From the NCBI GenBank assembly GCA_964610205.1, contig CAZSVI010000105.1, positions 1 through 13,387 on the forward strand: a stretch of DNA of 13,387 nt, written 5' to 3'. The notes beneath the pieces were generated by a model that had not been told where the DNA came from, did not search any database, and was given only the letters and a program-made list of their open reading frames with translations. Source of the stretch: CAZSVI01 sp964610205 (lineage in GTDB: Bacteria; Bacillota; Clostridia; DSM-8532). Every line of letters begins with the position of its first letter. The first letter of the stretch is position 1. Positions 6,329-13,386 of the stretch are shown piece after piece. A program made the translations under genes and the position numbers.

Positions 6329-6530
6329 ATAGATGACATCGGGAATTTCAAGGAAGACAAATTAAAAATTAACATAAAAGTAGCAAGAAAATTATTATTA
6401 GGATTTTCTGAGAGAGCGCTAATGGCACTCAAACTATTAGTGGATCGATCATATTAGTACAGACTTTCATACGAAGATATGCTAGCAATAAATTACAATA
6501 TAATAATAAAACATTAATTTTATTTTGTTA

Positions 6531-6559
6531 TTGAACAATTTATACTGCTATGCTACACT
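6531..6559 (+). promoter_or_regulatory. Candidate sigma-A promoter for the recombinase-like gene
   Basis: TTGAAC at 6531-6536 and TACACT at 6554-6559 have a 17-base spacer. The predicted start near 6566 lies about 25 bases before the start codon, leaving room only for the AGGAGG site. Confidence 0.6.
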
Positions 6560-6590
6560 AAAAGCAGATAAAACAAGCAGGAGGACTCAA

Positions 6591-7586
6591 ATGAAGAAAG
6601 AAATAGAATTATTAAAAGGAAAATTCCTTGATATCAATAATAATTATTACAGGAACGATGTAGAAAACTTCATTAATTACATTGAAACACAAGAAACGGG
6701 TGCATCCTTTTATAGTAAATTTACGCTTCAAGGTATGTCTACAAAAGGTATTCTCGAAAGTTTAAAGTACTATGTTAATATCGGACAATTTCAAAAAAAA
6801 GAAACAGCACGTAAATATATAAGCGCGATAGGACAATTATTTGAGTACATTTTATCGCAAACAGATATAGAAAATACAGATTTAAAAAATCAACTTGGTG
6901 CACCTTCGATCCGCAAAGATTCTTATTTGGGTCAATGCACAGAATATATTAATAACTGTGAGGAGTTATTAGAAAAAGAATCACTTTCCATGCTTACTGA
7001 AGAACAAACAAAGCAACTACTAGATTGGTGCAATAATGAAATTGATAATACTCTTGATTCAGATACTGAACAAAATGAAAGAATTGGATTTAAACGTATG
7101 ACGGCAGCAATATGTATTAAGCTGATGTTGTTTTTAGGAATTACATATCGAGTTGCACGTGTATTGAGGTTTAGCGGTTTAGATGTAGAAAATAATACGC
7201 TTATGATAAACGGTTATATGATAAGACTACCTTTAATACTGTCGAAACAATTTAGAAAATATAAGTCGGTACTTGAAGAAAAAGGTTTTGATACGCAAGA
7301 AGGATTTCTATTTCTTACTCTCGATGGTACACAATGGGGAGAAAAAACATCTAGCTCTAGCATGCCTACATTTTTAAAAAGCCAATTAGGACAAACAAAT
7401 ATCACAAGCATTATAAAATATGGTATAAAGCAGCTAATTCTGAATGGTATGAGTGACAACGTAATAATAAAACTAACAGGAATAAGTCGAGAAATATTGA
7501 ATGATTGTTTGGAACCAAGTGATACCGATATTTTCGCATATATAAATGCAAAAATAATTGAAACGCCAATATATAAATACTTATAA
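6591..7586 (+). CDS. Degenerate tyrosine-recombinase-like protein, probably without catalytic activity
   Basis: ATG 6591 is chosen because AGGAGG lies at 6579-6584 with a 6-base spacer; the frame is open to 6525 without a better site. The 331-residue protein has a helical N-terminal half like the core-binding SAM-like domain of phage integrases (about 50-100). A C-terminal half follows with GITYRVARVLRFSGLDVEN (183-201), which resembles the TGLRxSELxxLxxxDID segment containing the first catalytic Arg. Later, IIKYGIKQLILNGMSDNVIIKLTG (274-297) matches the shape of the HxLRHTFATHLLxxGxxxxxIxxxLGH box, but the His and Arg are absent. A Tyr near 317 could be the relic nucleophile, but this is uncertain. 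The protein is Lys/Asn/Ile-rich and its DNA much AT-richer than the genes left of the tRNA. It is probably a DNA-binding derivative of an integrase. It precedes a candidate defence pair. Confidence 0.7.
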   Translation: MKKEIELLKGKFLDINNNYYRNDVENFINYIETQETGASFYSKFTLQGMSTKGILESLKYYVNIGQFQKKETARKYISAIGQLFEYILSQTDIENTDLKNQLGAPSIRKDSYLGQCTEYINNCEELLEKESLSMLTEEQTKQLLDWCNNEIDNTLDSDTEQNERIGFKRMTAAICIKLMLFLGITYRVARVLRFSGLDVENNTLMINGYMIRLPLILSKQFRKYKSVLEEKGFDTQEGFLFLTLDGTQWGEKTSSSSMPTFLKSQLGQTNITSIIKYGIKQLILNGMSDNVIIKLTGISREILNDCLEPSDTDIFAYINAKIIETPIYKYL

Positions 7587-7654
7587 CCATATGGTAATCA
7601 TAATCTTATAGTGATGATTGTTTTTGGATAATCAAGCGAAAGGGGGATGAATTT

Positions 7655-8479
7655 ATGGCGAACAACAGGGATGAATTCCCTCAGAAAATAAAAGATCTGC
7701 TTGGAAATCGAGTCGGCTGGCGGTGCAGTAATCCTGATTGTAGAAAGTCAACCCGTGGAGCAAATGACGATCCTCAAGAAATAACAATCATCGGAGTTGC
7801 ATCTCATATATGCGCCGCTGCAATCGGGGGTCCCCGATATGATCCACAAATGTCACCGGAAGAACGTAAATCTGCAGAGAATGGAATATGGTTATGTCAG
7901 TCATGCTCCAAGTTAATTGATGACGATATTATTAGGTATAATGTTGACCTCCTTTACATTTGGAAAGAATATGCTGTGCGGCTTCCAATAGCAGAGCTAC
8001 AATCTTCCTCTCCAGTAAACACAAATAATAAAGACAAAGAATTACTTCGTTTCTATGTACAATGCTTTGATAGGCCAGCATTTCAAGACCGAATTAGCCA
8101 GGAAGGCCGAATGGAAGATTTCGATCAAGCAATAGAAGATACAATAATTGCGCTGAATACCGGTGTTCTTCGCACACGAGACGGCATGATAATAAAACAA
8201 TCAGAGGGTAAGTCGGCCATTATTGATCATGCTTGGAGAGAAAAACTGAACACGATCACAGATATGTTAATTGCTCTAAGAAAACGATTGAAAATTGCAA
8301 AAAACGAAAATCTTTACTCGACATACGGTAAAGGTGAAGTAATTTATTGCTTTTATGATCGTGAGCTTGAGACATGGTTCGATTTAACAAGAGAAGAAAT
8401 TATCAAGATTCTCTCTTCGATATGTCAAGAAGCGGGTATTTCTGGTTTGCACTTTCCAAGGGAATTATATCGTTGGTAG
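7655..8479 (+). CDS. HNH endonuclease-like protein with C-terminal domain of unknown function
   Basis: A 274-residue protein. Residues 15-105 form a zinc-binding HNH fold: RCSNPDC (Cys24, Cys29), the histidine segment GVASHICAAAIGGPRYDP (His51), MSPEERKSAENGIWLC (Asn76, Cys81) and CQSCSKLIDDD (Cys84), then YNVDLLYIWKEYA. This HNH type is common as an N-terminal DNA-cutting domain in anti-phage effectors, including Cap5-like proteins that pair it with a nucleotide-sensing domain. The C-terminal part (about 128-274) begins LLRFYVQCFDRPAFQDR and includes FDQAIEDTIIALNTGVLRTRDG. It looks like a conserved domain, but I cannot name it and it is not obviously SAVED. AAAGGGGG precedes the ATG. A gene with a nucleotide-cyclase fold starts 48 bases downstream, so an effector role is plausible but inferred. 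Confidence 0.82.
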   Translation: MANNRDEFPQKIKDLLGNRVGWRCSNPDCRKSTRGANDDPQEITIIGVASHICAAAIGGPRYDPQMSPEERKSAENGIWLCQSCSKLIDDDIIRYNVDLLYIWKEYAVRLPIAELQSSSPVNTNNKDKELLRFYVQCFDRPAFQDRISQEGRMEDFDQAIEDTIIALNTGVLRTRDGMIIKQSEGKSAIIDHAWREKLNTITDMLIALRKRLKIAKNENLYSTYGKGEVIYCFYDRELETWFDLTREEIIKILSSICQEAGISGLHFPRELYRW

Positions 8480-8527
8480 CTGTTAGCTTCAGTTTTTCTA
8501 TGCTTTGATGATACGGGGGGTGATAAT

Positions 8528-9268
8528 ATGATGATAAATGAAAATGCAGATAACTATGATAGAGAAACAGCTGAATATATTGTGGCATATTTAGACTTAC
8601 TAGGTGTCACAACTAGAATGAAAAACGACGTTAATGCCCAGAAAATTGCAATGAATAAACTGCACAACTTATATACTTTTAATATGGATATTTCTAAAGG
8701 AATAGATATGGAAGGATACAAAGATATACAATTTAAAATTTTTTCAGATAATATAATTATTGCTAAGAAATTATCTAATGAAACGAAAGCTAGAACACAG
8801 GATATAAAATGTTTGTTGAATTGTGTATCCAACTTCCAGTGTACATCAGTTAAAGATTGTGTTGGATGGCTGGTCAGAGGTGGACTCTCTATCGGTGAAT
8901 TGTATATAGATGAAACTATGGTTTGGGGACAGGCATTACTTAGGACATATGAACTAGAAAATAGTGTTGCTATATTTCCAAGGGTAGTAATTGACAACAA
9001 TATTCTTTTTGAATTACAAGGTAACGATGGATTAAAGGAATACATTAGTCAAGATTTTGATAATATTTATTTTCTAAACTACCTATACATTCAGCATTTT
9101 GGAGGAAGATTTCTTAAAAGCGGCTTTCGATTAATGGTCAATGAACTTGATGGAAAATATTCTGATCGGGTTTATCAGAAACTTTGTTGGCATATGAATT
9201 ACGTGAATAAAGAGCTGGATAGAAAGAAAGAGAAAGGAGAAAGTCAATATAGATTATCAATTGAATAA
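8528..9268 (+). CDS. Class III nucleotide-cyclase-fold protein, candidate defence signal synthase
   Basis: A 246-residue protein starting at ATG 8528 behind GGGGGGTGATA; ATG 8531 is also possible. The pattern matches the class III adenylate/guanylate cyclase fold. IVAYLDLLGV (18-27) resembles FADIVGF with metal-binding Asp23. FKIFSDNIIIAKK (69-81) resembles the hairpin with the second metal Asp, here Asp74. WLVRGGLSIGELYIDETMVWG (114-134) resembles the RxGIHxG strand and following loop. ALLRTYELENSVAIFPRVVID (136-156) resembles the NLAARLE helix and last core strand. Both metal-binding aspartates are kept, so catalysis is possible. Pyrimidine cyclases of Pycsar anti-phage systems use this fold, and short stand-alone cyclase domains like this also occur in bacteria without known role. 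Gene order with the HNH protein suggests a signal-producing partner. Nucleotide specificity cannot be read by eye. Confidence 0.72.
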   Translation: MMINENADNYDRETAEYIVAYLDLLGVTTRMKNDVNAQKIAMNKLHNLYTFNMDISKGIDMEGYKDIQFKIFSDNIIIAKKLSNETKARTQDIKCLLNCVSNFQCTSVKDCVGWLVRGGLSIGELYIDETMVWGQALLRTYELENSVAIFPRVVIDNNILFELQGNDGLKEYISQDFDNIYFLNYLYIQHFGGRFLKSGFRLMVNELDGKYSDRVYQKLCWHMNYVNKELDRKKEKGESQYRLSIE

Positions 9269-9326
9269 TCAATCCAGATTTATTGAGAAAAAAATCTAAA
9301 TACCTTTGCGATATTAATCAAGATAA

Positions 9327-10430
9327 TTCATATACGCCGATGATGGGAGAAGCGCCACCAATACCAAAAAGCGCGATGATTTCAACGCCTTAATCGATGA
9401 CTGTGCGGCCGGGAAAATTGATTTGGTGATCACCAAATCTGTCAGCCGCTTTGCCCGGAACACGGTGGATTCCTTACTGTTCATCCGAAAGCACAAAGAG
9501 ATGAATATTGGAGTCATATTCGAAAAGGAAGGTATCAACACACTGGAAAGCACTGGCGAATTGCTGATCACGGTTTTAAGCAGCCAGGCGCAGGAGGAAA
9601 GCCGGAATATAAGTGAGAACACACGATGGGGTATCGTCCGGCAGTTTGAGAAAGGCGTCTTTCATGTAAATTATAAAAAGTTTATGGGTTATACCATGGA
9701 CGAAAACGGTCAGATGGTTATCGTGCCGGAAGAAGCCGAAATCGTCAGAATGATTTTCCAGCTGTATATGGAAGGGCGAAGCTGTACTCAAATATGTCAG
9801 GCGCTGGAAAACTCAGGCATGAAAACAGTTACGGGGAATTCCAAGTGGCGGGACAGTACCCTCATCAAAATGATGAGTAATGAAAAATATATGGGAGACG
9901 CCCTGCTCCAGAAAACCTATACTATCGATTTTCTGACAAAAAAGAGGGTAATCAACAAAGGCATCGTACCTCAATACTACGTTAAGAACAATCATGAAGC
10001 CATTATTTCCGCGGATTTATTCCAAAGCGTTCAGGATGAAAAGCTCAGGCGAGTCAATATGTCATTTGGGGAAAGCGCGCTGAAACAAAAATACAGCGCC
10101 CTGTACGCGATATCCAACATCATGATATGCGGCGAATGCGGATATCCCTATCGCAGGGTGACACGCGCGAGGAGAGGTAAATCTAAAGCAGTATGGCGCT
10201 GTAAAAACAGACTTATGAATGGGAACCGGTTTTGTACTAATTCTCCGACGCTCAATGAGGATGCTCTCTACAAGATGATTACCGCCGCGATTAACAGGAA
10301 TGTCAAGGCAAGAGCGATAAAAGACTTCTTCCTCCCTGCCAATCGATATGACGATAGGCTTACGCGGATTTTGATAGAACGCATCAAGGTTAAACAGGAT
10401 GGAAAGCTACGCATTACATTTAAGAAATGA
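9327..10430 (+). pseudogene. 5'-truncated large serine recombinase (resolvase/invertase family) remnant
   Basis: The recognisable frame begins right after a TAA at 9324-9326 and runs to 10430, about 367 residues. The first visible residues (YADDGRSATNTKKRDDFNAL) belong to the middle of the resolvase domain, so the N-terminal strand with the catalytic Ser and its Arg neighbours is missing. Next come KIDLVITKSVSRFARNTVDS (a conserved family block), the long E helix, the recombinase domain (GYTMDENGQMVIVPEEAEIV, then WRDSTLIKMMSNEKYMGDAL) and a zinc ribbon (CGECGYPYR with WRCKNRLMNGNRFC). The usual coiled-coil after the ribbon is nearly absent, since AAINRN passes almost directly into DDRLTRILIERIKV. 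So there is also an internal deletion. A TTG at 9423 could in principle start a shorter product, but it would be inactive. It marks the seam between AT-rich defence DNA and the GC-richer module on its right. Confidence 0.88.
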
Positions 10431-10431
10431 T

Positions 10432-10492
10432 AACCGCTTTTGACACTTATGCCCCGATAAATCATATAAGAAGCAAAATTGTCAAAATGGTT
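10432..10492. repeat. Interrupted inverted repeat after the recombinase remnant
   Basis: AACC-GC-TTTTGACA at 10432-10445 is mirrored by TGTCAAAA-T-GGTT at 10480-10492, with a 34-base centre. It begins two bases after the recombinase stop. It has no T-tract and could be a recombination-end relic or a regulator site. Confidence 0.45.
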
Positions 10493-10544
10493 CCGCCTTT
10501 TCTGTTCGTATTGACCGCAAAACATACAAGCCAAAAAGACCCCT

Positions 10545-10565
10545 AATTCATGAATTTTTAATTCA
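10545..10565. promoter_or_regulatory. Nested palindromes upstream of the XRE gene, candidate operator
   Basis: AATTCATGAATT at 10545-10556 is a perfect 12-bp palindrome. Its right half is reused in a second inverted repeat, TGAATT-TTT-AATTCA, at 10551-10565. A further TGAATTTTA occurs near 10621, between the promoter and the start codon. Repeated TGAATT half-sites around a promoter are what an autoregulating XRE or controller protein would need. Confidence 0.5.
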
Positions 10566-10583
10566 CACCCGCGAATTATTTGA

Positions 10584-10612
10584 TTGAAAAATATCCCTCC
10601 GAGTGATATACT
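10584..10612 (+). promoter_or_regulatory. Sigma-A promoter for the XRE/restriction-modification genes
   Basis: TTGAAA at 10584-10589 and TATACT at 10607-10612 are separated by 17 bases. The start of transcription would be near 10619, leaving a leader of about 23 bases that ends with GGGGTGA before ATG 10642. Confidence 0.75.
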
Positions 10613-10641
10613 AAAACAAATGAATTTTACGGGGTGAAAGC

Positions 10642-10845
10642 ATGGCGCTCAGCTACAAAAAGCTGTGGAAGCTCCTTATCGATAGAAATATGAAAAAGAA
10701 GGATCTGCGGGAGTTATCCGGTATAAGTCCGGCTTCGATGGCTAAGCTGGGGAAAAACGAAAACGTCACCACCGACGTGCTCCTGAAGGTTTGCACTGCC
10801 TTGAAATGCGATATTTCAGATATCATGGAAATTGAAGAGGATTAA
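10642..10845 (+). CDS. Small XRE-family HTH regulator, probable controller of the restriction-modification genes
   Basis: A 67-residue protein that is almost entirely a Cro/C1-type helix-turn-helix: YKKLWKLLIDRNMKKKDL, the HTH core LRELSGISPASMAKLGKNENV, and VLLKVCTALKCDISDIMEIEE. It belongs to the HTH_26-like XRE group by appearance, which often lies beside mobile or restriction-modification genes. GGGGTGA before ATG 10642 gives a good ribosome site. Its stop is about 50 bases before the methyltransferase start, so both are likely on one transcript. Small HTH proteins in this position act in many type II systems as controller proteins that time methyltransferase and nuclease expression. Palindromic TGAATT sites near its promoter fit autoregulation. 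The regulator call is firm, the controller role is inferred from context. Confidence 0.88.
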   Translation: MALSYKKLWKLLIDRNMKKKDLRELSGISPASMAKLGKNENVTTDVLLKVCTALKCDISDIMEIEED

Positions 10846-10894
10846 TACGGTCAGCCGTTAATATACAGATACTCAGAAAGTGAAGGTGTTCGTA

Positions 10895-12103
10895 TTGTAT
10901 AGCTCAATTGAATTGTTCAGTGGGACCGGAGGTCTTGCGTTAGGATTACAAAAGTCGGGGTTTGACCATCGGGCCTTACTCGATTGGGATAAGGACTCGT
11001 GCGACAATATCAAGGCTAACATTGAAAAGGGCTATCCCATTGTCCAACACTGGAATGTCATCCAGACCGACGTGAAATTGGTGCATTACGACGATTTCGG
11101 TGACGGCATTAAATTAGTGGCCGGAGGGCCTCCCTGCCAGCCATTTTCTTTAGGCGGCAAGCATCAGGCATATAACGATAAAAGGGATATGTTCCCCGAA
11201 GCTGTCAGAGCTGTACGGGAGCTGCGGCCACAAGCGTTTATTTTTGAAAATGTAAAGGGGTTGCTGAGAAAGTCGTTCAGTACATACTTTAACTATATCA
11301 TCCTGCAGCTGTCTCATCCCGAAGTGACAATCAAGGATGGAATGACGTGGCTCGAACACCTGAAGGCACTGGAGGAATACCATACATCCGTTGGTGACCA
11401 CGGACTTTCATATAACGTTGTCTTCCGGCTGGTTAATGCCGCCGATTATGGCGTCCCGCAGTCCAGACACCGTGTGATTATCGTCGGATTCCGAAACGAC
11501 CTGAACGCCAACTGGTCATTCCCGGACGCCACGCATTCACAGGACGCTCTGCGGTACTCCAAATGGATAAGCGGAGAGTATTGGGAAGAACACAAAATAG
11601 CTGAGGCGAAACGCCCGACGATATCAGAAACGGAGCGGCTGAGGACTCGGAAGGCAACGGAACGTGGAGAGCTTCTCGGCCGGTGGCAAACCGTGCGCGA
11701 TGCTTTTGTCGGATTGCCAGACCCCCGGAAGAGCCAAAGAAACAGCAAATTTGAAAATCACGAATTCAGAGCCGGAGCCAAACCGTACCCAGGACACTCC
11801 GGAAGCGTCATGGACGAACCGTCAAAAACCCTGAAAGCTGGAGATCACGGTGTTCCAGGGGGCGAGAATATGATCGTGTTGGATGACGGTTCGCTCAGAT
11901 ATTATACAGTTAGAGAAAGCGCAAGGCTGCAGACCTTCCCTGACGAATATATCTTCCACGGCTCGTGGACAGAGAGTATGCGGCAAATCGGAAACGCGGT
12001 ACCCGTACAGCTGGCCAATATCATTGGCAGCTCGGTTTATCACCAACTTGAGAGGTTGAATGAGTATGAAAAACAACGACATTCCGGTTATAAAGCCGTT
12101 TAA
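10895..12103 (+). CDS. C5-cytosine DNA methyltransferase of a type II restriction-modification system
   Basis: I prefer the TTG start at 10895 because GAAGGTG lies at 10882-10888 with a 6-base spacer, and translation then begins just before the first motif. A GTG at 10880 is in frame but has no good site. The 402-residue protein has the ordered motifs of the family. Motif I is ELFSGTGGLALGL (6-18), and motif IV is GGPPCQPFS with catalytic Cys81. Motif VI is FENVKGLL (117-124), motif VIII is QSRHRVIIVG (189-198), motif IX is RESARLQTFPD (340-350), and motif X is GNAVPVQLA (366-374). Residues about 205-330 hold the target recognition region. It transfers methyl from SAM to C5 of cytosine in the site cut by the partner nuclease. 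The gene overlaps the nuclease gene by 44 bases. If the partner is a true Eco29kI relative, the site may be CCGCGG. Confidence 0.95.
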   Translation: MYSSIELFSGTGGLALGLQKSGFDHRALLDWDKDSCDNIKANIEKGYPIVQHWNVIQTDVKLVHYDDFGDGIKLVAGGPPCQPFSLGGKHQAYNDKRDMFPEAVRAVRELRPQAFIFENVKGLLRKSFSTYFNYIILQLSHPEVTIKDGMTWLEHLKALEEYHTSVGDHGLSYNVVFRLVNAADYGVPQSRHRVIIVGFRNDLNANWSFPDATHSQDALRYSKWISGEYWEEHKIAEAKRPTISETERLRTRKATERGELLGRWQTVRDAFVGLPDPRKSQRNSKFENHEFRAGAKPYPGHSGSVMDEPSKTLKAGDHGVPGGENMIVLDDGSLRYYTVRESARLQTFPDEYIFHGSWTESMRQIGNAVPVQLANIIGSSVYHQLERLNEYEKQRHSGYKAV

Positions 12104-12695
12104 TCCACTGGATAAAAAACACCTCGGCGAAAGCGCCGCCGAAGCATTACTCGCGACAGACGTTCATCCCATACCACCCGAACCTTTTATAGGGGCGGGT
12201 GTATATGCTTTGTATTATACCGGCCCTTTTTCCGGTTATAGAGAACTTGCCGCCATCAATCAGGATAACCAGTTCCGTTGCCCGGTTTATGTAGGTAAGG
12301 CGGTTCCGGCAGGAGCGCGTAAAGGTGGGTTAGGTCTGGAGGTTGACCATGGACAAGCTCTTCAAAAAAGGCTTGCGGAGCATGGGGAATCAATATCGGC
12401 CGCCACCAATTTGGATATTAGCCATTTTTTCTGCCGTTTTCTCGTTGTGGATGATATCTGGATTCCACTTACGGAGTCTTTGCTCATTGAGAGATTCCAG
12501 CCGGTATGGAACCGTGTGCTTGACGGGTTCGGAAATCACGATCCCGGTAGTGGCAGATATAATGGCATGATGCCGCAATGGGACTGCTTGCATCCAGGTC
12601 GTGCCTGGGCAACACGTTTAAAACCATGCCAATACACAGCTGAGCAGGTAGAGCAGCGCGTGGTTGATTACTTACATAACTTTTTTAATACCTGA
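12060..12695 (+). CDS. Eco29kI-type GIY-YIG restriction endonuclease
   Basis: A 211-residue protein resembling the Eco29kI family of GIY-YIG type II restriction enzymes. Expected active-site elements are present in order: GAGVYALYYTG with the GIY-like tyrosine (Tyr49), CPVYVGKA as the YIG-like strand (Tyr77, Lys80), LQKRLAEHGE with Arg104 and His108, LTESLLIERFQPVWN supplying a metal-binding Glu (139 or 144) and Asn151. Length and residue spacing agree with Eco29kI, which cuts CCGCGG. Whether this enzyme shares that site cannot be proved from sequence. The ATG lies within the 3' end of the methyltransferase gene behind GAGAGGTTGA, so its translation is coupled to the methyltransferase, a common safeguard. 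A second ATG two codons on is possible. Residues are intact, so the system is probably active. Confidence 0.9.
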   Translation: MSMKNNDIPVIKPFNPLDKKHLGESAAEALLATDVHPIPPEPFIGAGVYALYYTGPFSGYRELAAINQDNQFRCPVYVGKAVPAGARKGGLGLEVDHGQALQKRLAEHGESISAATNLDISHFFCRFLVVDDIWIPLTESLLIERFQPVWNRVLDGFGNHDPGSGRYNGMMPQWDCLHPGRAWATRLKPCQYTAEQVEQRVVDYLHNFFNT

Positions 12696-12764
12696 TAATC
12701 AAAGTAACATTACAAATATAGAAATTGTGTCGTTATGGTAGGTTCAATTGTGGGGGATAAAAAT

Positions 12765-12950
12765 ATGGATGAACAGACTATCCAAGATAAAATAAAAACT
12801 ACCTTCATGAATGCCGTATCTGGATCTTCAAAATTTTCAGAGGACGAGATCAATGGTATCGTAACGACAATCTCATCATCTCTGAAAGCGGATAAGATGG
12901 CTGAGAGCATACTCAAAAGTATTGGAGGTACGGCCGATGAAGATACTTAA
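12765..12950 (+). CDS. Small acidic protein of unknown function coupled to the ATPase gene
   Basis: A 61-residue protein starting at ATG 12765 behind GGGGGATAA; a GTG/ATG further upstream has no better site. It is acidic and probably helical, with two segments, TIQDKIKTTFMNAVSG and DEINGIVTTISSSLKADKMAESIL. It has no cysteine and no membrane segment. I do not recognise a family. Its last 14 bases overlap the ATPase start, and the ATPase ribosome site lies within its coding sequence, which suggests a functional pair made at matched levels. It begins 69 bases after the restriction enzyme gene and may belong to the same transcript. Confidence 0.65.
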   Translation: MDEQTIQDKIKTTFMNAVSGSSKFSEDEINGIVTTISSSLKADKMAESILKSIGGTADEDT

Positions 12951-13386
12951 CCTCCATGTCCAAAAATTCCGTGGAATTGTAGATCTCAACTTAAACCTCA
13001 ATGGAGAAAACGCCGTTATCTTTGGCCCAAATGGCGTGGGTAAAAGCGCTGTCGTTGACGCGGTAGATTTCCTTTTGCGTGGTGAGGTTTCGAGGTTAAC
13101 TGGAGAGGGCACTGGCGACGTGTCGACAGCAAAGCACGGTCCGCATATTGGCAACCAACCTGAAGAAGCAAAAATTACGGCTATAATCCAAAGCATATCT
13201 GGTAAAACATTCACCGTTGAGCGTACAGTGGCTCAGAAAGATAAGGTAACAATTGATCCCGCTTTCTCCTCCGATTTTAACGACATGGTTGCCTACGCTC
13301 AAAGTGGGGCTCATTGCCTTGCAAGACGTGAATTGAAGTATAGTGGAGTTGCTGGACACGCAGAAAGGCACTATAATAATACTTGA
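12937..13386 (+). CDS. SMC-like AAA ATPase, N-terminal part; frame closes at the window edge (possible frameshift)
   Basis: Translation from ATG 12937, behind GGAGG at 12924-12928, gives MKILNLHVQKFRGI, the usual start of SMC/RecF-like ATPases. The Walker A loop FGPNGVGKS (29-37) follows. Only 149 residues are read before a TGA at 13384-13386, and there is no Walker B, signature motif or coiled coil, while family members are several hundred residues long. The visible part ends at a conserved-looking AYAQSGAHCLARREL (119-133). After this the reading becomes unlike protein, while the +1 frame stays open to the last base and reads SIVELLDTQKGTIIILE. Loss of two bases near 13340 would explain it, turning an original KYIVE into KYSGV. 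It may therefore be a pseudogene or hold a sequencing error. It is likely an accessory defence ATPase next to the restriction system. Confidence 0.75.
   Translation: MKILNLHVQKFRGIVDLNLNLNGENAVIFGPNGVGKSAVVDAVDFLLRGEVSRLTGEGTGDVSTAKHGPHIGNQPEEAKITAIIQSISGKTFTVERTVAQKDKVTIDPAFSSDFNDMVAYAQSGAHCLARRELKYSGVAGHAERHYNNT

Larger units (their letters stand above)
6077..6530. other. AT-rich gene-free region with hairpins (start of accessory DNA)
   Basis: No convincing gene is seen. The + frame from 6254 to 6457 is open but has no start codon and runs through a hairpin. Its later part reads protein-like (KINIKVARKLLLGFSERALM) before a TAG, so it might be a fragment of a lost gene. The block contains a repeated TAGTGGTT motif that can form alternative stems and a strong hairpin with T-tracts, listed separately. 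Base composition falls sharply compared with the DNA left of the tRNA. Confidence 0.5.

Noticed and set aside
6254..6457. Open + frame with a protein-like second half
   Set aside because: It has no start codon, passes through a terminator-like hairpin and ends early. At most it is a fragment, so it is not called as a gene.
7590..7625. Weak hairpin AATCAT/ATGATT with following T-run after the recombinase-like gene
   Set aside because: The stem is only six AT-rich pairs, too weak to call as a terminator.
8554..9045. 163-codon minus-strand frame opposite the cyclase-like gene
   Set aside because: It is a shadow of AT-rich coding DNA. The + frame has cyclase motifs and a strong ribosome site.
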